Assembly: GCA_023386675.1 (NCBI GenBank)
Contig: JAEWJG010000131.1
Location: 1 to 6,861, forward strand
Reading direction: 5' to 3'
Source: Actinomycetes bacterium
Lineage (GTDB): Bacteria; Actinomycetota; Actinomycetes; Actinomycetales; Microbacteriaceae
DNA: 6,861 bases
How positions within the stretch are numbered: the stretch's first letter is position 1; every line of letters begins with the position of its first letter. Under the pieces are notes generated by a model. It was given only the letters and a program-made list of their open reading frames with translations, was not told where the DNA came from and ran no database searches. Below, piece by piece: positions 5,266 through 6,861 of this stretch. The position numbers and the translations under genes are program-made.

Positions 5266-6807
5266 ATGTCTCAGGAACCTTCGTCCGCGCACCTCGGGGA
5301 CGGCGAGCACCTCGCCGTCCTCGGGTACGAGGACTCCTTCAACCGGTCGATGACCCTGTGGGCGAACTTCGCCCTCGGGTTCACCTACCTGTCGCCCCTC
5401 GTGGGCGTGTACTCGCTGTTCGCCGTGGCCATGGCCACGGGCGGGCCGCCCTCGATCTGGTGGATCTTCATCGTCGGCGGCGGCCAGCTGCTGGTCTCGA
5501 TGGTGTTCGGCGAGGTCGTCTCGCAGTACCCCATCCACGGCGGCATCTACCCGTGGGCGCGGCGGCTGTGGGGCCGGCGGTACGCGTGGATGGCCGCGTG
5601 GGTCTACGTGTGGGCCATGATCGTCACGATCACCGCGGTCGCGTCCTACGGCAGCGGGTTCCTGGCGAGCCTGTTCGGGCTGGAGGCGACCAAGGAGGTC
5701 ACGCTCGGCCTGACCGTGCTGCTGCTCGTCGTCGCGCTCGCGCTCAACTTCACCGGCACGAAGACGCTCGCGACCGTGGCCAGGATCGGTCTCGGGGCGG
5801 AGCTCATCGGCGTGATCGCCGTCGGGATCTACCTGCTGATCTTCCAGCGGAAGCACCCGTTCTCGGTGTTCTTCGACACGATGGGCGTGCAGGGCAACGG
5901 GTCGTACGTCGCCGCGTTCCTCGGCGCCGCGCTCGCCGGCCTGTTCCTGTTCTACGGGTTCGAGGCGTGCGGCGACGTGGCCGAGGAGGTCGCTGATCCG
6001 GCGCGTCGCATCCCGAAGGCCATGATGATGACGATCCTCGTCGGCGGCGTCTCCGCGCTGTTCGCGTTCGGCGGCTACGTGCTTGCTGCGCCGGACCTCG
6101 AGAAGATCGCCGCGGGCAAGGATGTGGACCCCATTCCCGAGATCCTGCAATCGGCGCTCGGCACGGTCGGGGCGAAGATCTTCCTGGTCGTCGCGGTGAC
6201 CGCGTTCCTGTCGTGCGTGCTCAGCCTGCAGGCCGCGGCGAGCCGGCTGCTGTTCTCGTTCGCGCGCGACGGGATGGTCCCGGCGCACCGGTGGCTGTCG
6301 AAGGTGTCGCCGCGCACGAAGGTGCCGGTCAACGCGCTGATCGTGGCGTGCAGCATCCCTGTCATCATCAGCCTGATCGTGTACGTCGGGCCCGACGGGC
6401 TGATCACCCAGGTGACGGCGTTCGCGGTGCTCGGGATCTACGTGGCGTTCCAGTCCGTGGTGCTCGCGTCGCTGCGGCAGCGGCTGAAGGGCTGGCGGCC
6501 GGCCGGGCCGTTCAGCCTCGGCGGTGCAGGGCTGGTGATCAACATCCTGGCGTTGGCGTACGGCGTGTTCGCCATGATCCTGCTGGCCTGGCCGACGAAC
6601 ACGGGGAACGTGTTCAACGACTGGATCGTGCTGATCGGGCTCGGGATCGTCGCGGGTGCAGGACTCCTGTACCTCTTCATCGCGCGCCCCGACCGCAACT
6701 CGAACGCGCCGGAGGGCGACGCCATCCGCGTCGCGGAGCTCCTGCGCGCCCACCGCGCCACCCCCACGGCTCCCGCCGCGCCCGCTCCCGACTCCACCCC
6801 CGTCTGA
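5266..6807 (+). CDS. APC superfamily amino acid/amine permease (ACT/GABA-permease-like)
   Basis: The 513-residue membrane protein has about twelve hydrophobic helices, at roughly 31-57, 64-82, 107-128, 145-160, 174-193, 213-232, 253-275, 302-322, 354-375, 380-400, 420-441 and 453-473. Conserved APC features include the unwound first helix (ALGFTYLSP), FGEVVSQYPIHGGIYPWA after helix 2, and the GFEACGDVAEEVADPARRIPKA loop (231-251, here in near-consensus form) leading into helix 7. The pattern fits the amino acid/choline transporter family, whose members take up GABA, choline, polyamines or amino acids by proton symport. The cytoplasmic N-terminus is about 25 residues, and the C-terminus ends in a short Ala/Pro-rich tail (500-513). 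Its place behind the aminobutyraldehyde dehydrogenase suggests that it imports the amine or omega-amino acid degraded by the module. The substrate cannot be read from the sequence. Confidence 0.88.
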   Translation: MSQEPSSAHLGDGEHLAVLGYEDSFNRSMTLWANFALGFTYLSPLVGVYSLFAVAMATGGPPSIWWIFIVGGGQLLVSMVFGEVVSQYPIHGGIYPWARRLWGRRYAWMAAWVYVWAMIVTITAVASYGSGFLASLFGLEATKEVTLGLTVLLLVVALALNFTGTKTLATVARIGLGAELIGVIAVGIYLLIFQRKHPFSVFFDTMGVQGNGSYVAAFLGAALAGLFLFYGFEACGDVAEEVADPARRIPKAMMMTILVGGVSALFAFGGYVLAAPDLEKIAAGKDVDPIPEILQSALGTVGAKIFLVVAVTAFLSCVLSLQAAASRLLFSFARDGMVPAHRWLSKVSPRTKVPVNALIVACSIPVIISLIVYVGPDGLITQVTAFAVLGIYVAFQSVVLASLRQRLKGWRPAGPFSLGGAGLVINILALAYGVFAMILLAWPTNTGNVFNDWIVLIGLGIVAGAGLLYLFIARPDRNSNAPEGDAIRVAELLRAHRATPTAPAAPAPDSTPV

Positions 6808-6861
6808 CCCACGGACCACGGACCCTCCGACCCACCGTCGAGTCCGCGCAGAGTGCACGGT

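Noticed and set aside
6809..6822. Tandem CCACGGA CCACGGA after the permease stop, and a loose ACCGT/ACGGT inverted pair at 6834-6861
   Set aside because: Two copies of seven bases and a 5-bp pair with an 18-base loop are within chance for this composition, and the window ends before a terminator or gene can be judged.
5188..6858. Minus-strand open frame (556 codons) opposite the permease
   Set aside because: Its product is Arg/His/Asp/Gln-rich, as expected from reading membrane-protein codons backwards, with no domain. The permease frame shows twelve helices and APC motifs.
1..6861. Mobile element, CRISPR array, tRNA/rRNA or phage signals
   Set aside because: No transposase-like, integrase-like or repeat-spacer structure and no RNA gene was seen; composition is even across the window, with no sign of recent transfer.

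Overview
The window comes from a high-GC actinobacterium. Coding density is very high, third positions are almost all G or C, and 'GCATCCG/CGGATGC' words are frequent. At two genes, promoter-like hexamers sit just ahead of start codons that lack a Shine-Dalgarno. The style fits the family Microbacteriaceae (Leifsonia- or Microbacterium-like); this is a judgement from composition and protein style, not a database match.

Layout. Bases 1-219 hold the 3' end of a plus-strand YceI-family gene. It ends at a strong symmetrical hairpin (238-280) that it shares with the minus-strand operon arriving from the right. Bases 292-3651 are a minus-strand operon, in transcription order: an Lrp/AsnC regulator (3651-3169), a class III PLP aminotransferase (3166-1751) starting 2 bases after the regulator stop, a 16-bp perfect hairpin (1704-1738), and a DAO/PuuB-like FAD oxidoreductase (1680-292). 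The 88-base gap 3652-3739 is a divergent promoter region. From it a plus-strand aldehyde dehydrogenase runs right (3740-5176), closely resembling gamma-aminobutyraldehyde dehydrogenase (PatD/YdcW). After an 89-base gap comes a 12-helix APC-superfamily amino acid/amine permease (5266-6807). No gene is supported in the last 54 bases, and no gene-free stretch exceeds about 90 bases.

How the genes work together. The set (importer, amine transaminase, FAD amine/amino acid oxidoreductase, aminoaldehyde dehydrogenase, Lrp-type sensor) reads as a catabolic module for putrescine or a related diamine/polyamine, or an omega-amino acid. The permease would import the amine. The aminotransferase and/or the flavoprotein would convert a terminal amine to an aldehyde. 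The dehydrogenase would oxidise the aldehyde to GABA or a gamma-glutamyl/omega-amino acid, and the Lrp protein would switch both arms from the shared promoter region. The enzymes for the next steps (GABA transaminase, succinate semialdehyde dehydrogenase) and for a glutamylation route (PuuA/GlnA3-like ligase, PuuD-like hydrolase) are not in the window.

Modules of this kind are known from actinobacteria and proteobacteria, so the gene content is not a new system. The more unusual signals are non-coding: two apparently leaderless divergent promoters, a pair of inverted 7-mers spaced 50 bp centre to centre over them, a perfect hairpin inside the operon, and a perfect bidirectional terminator.
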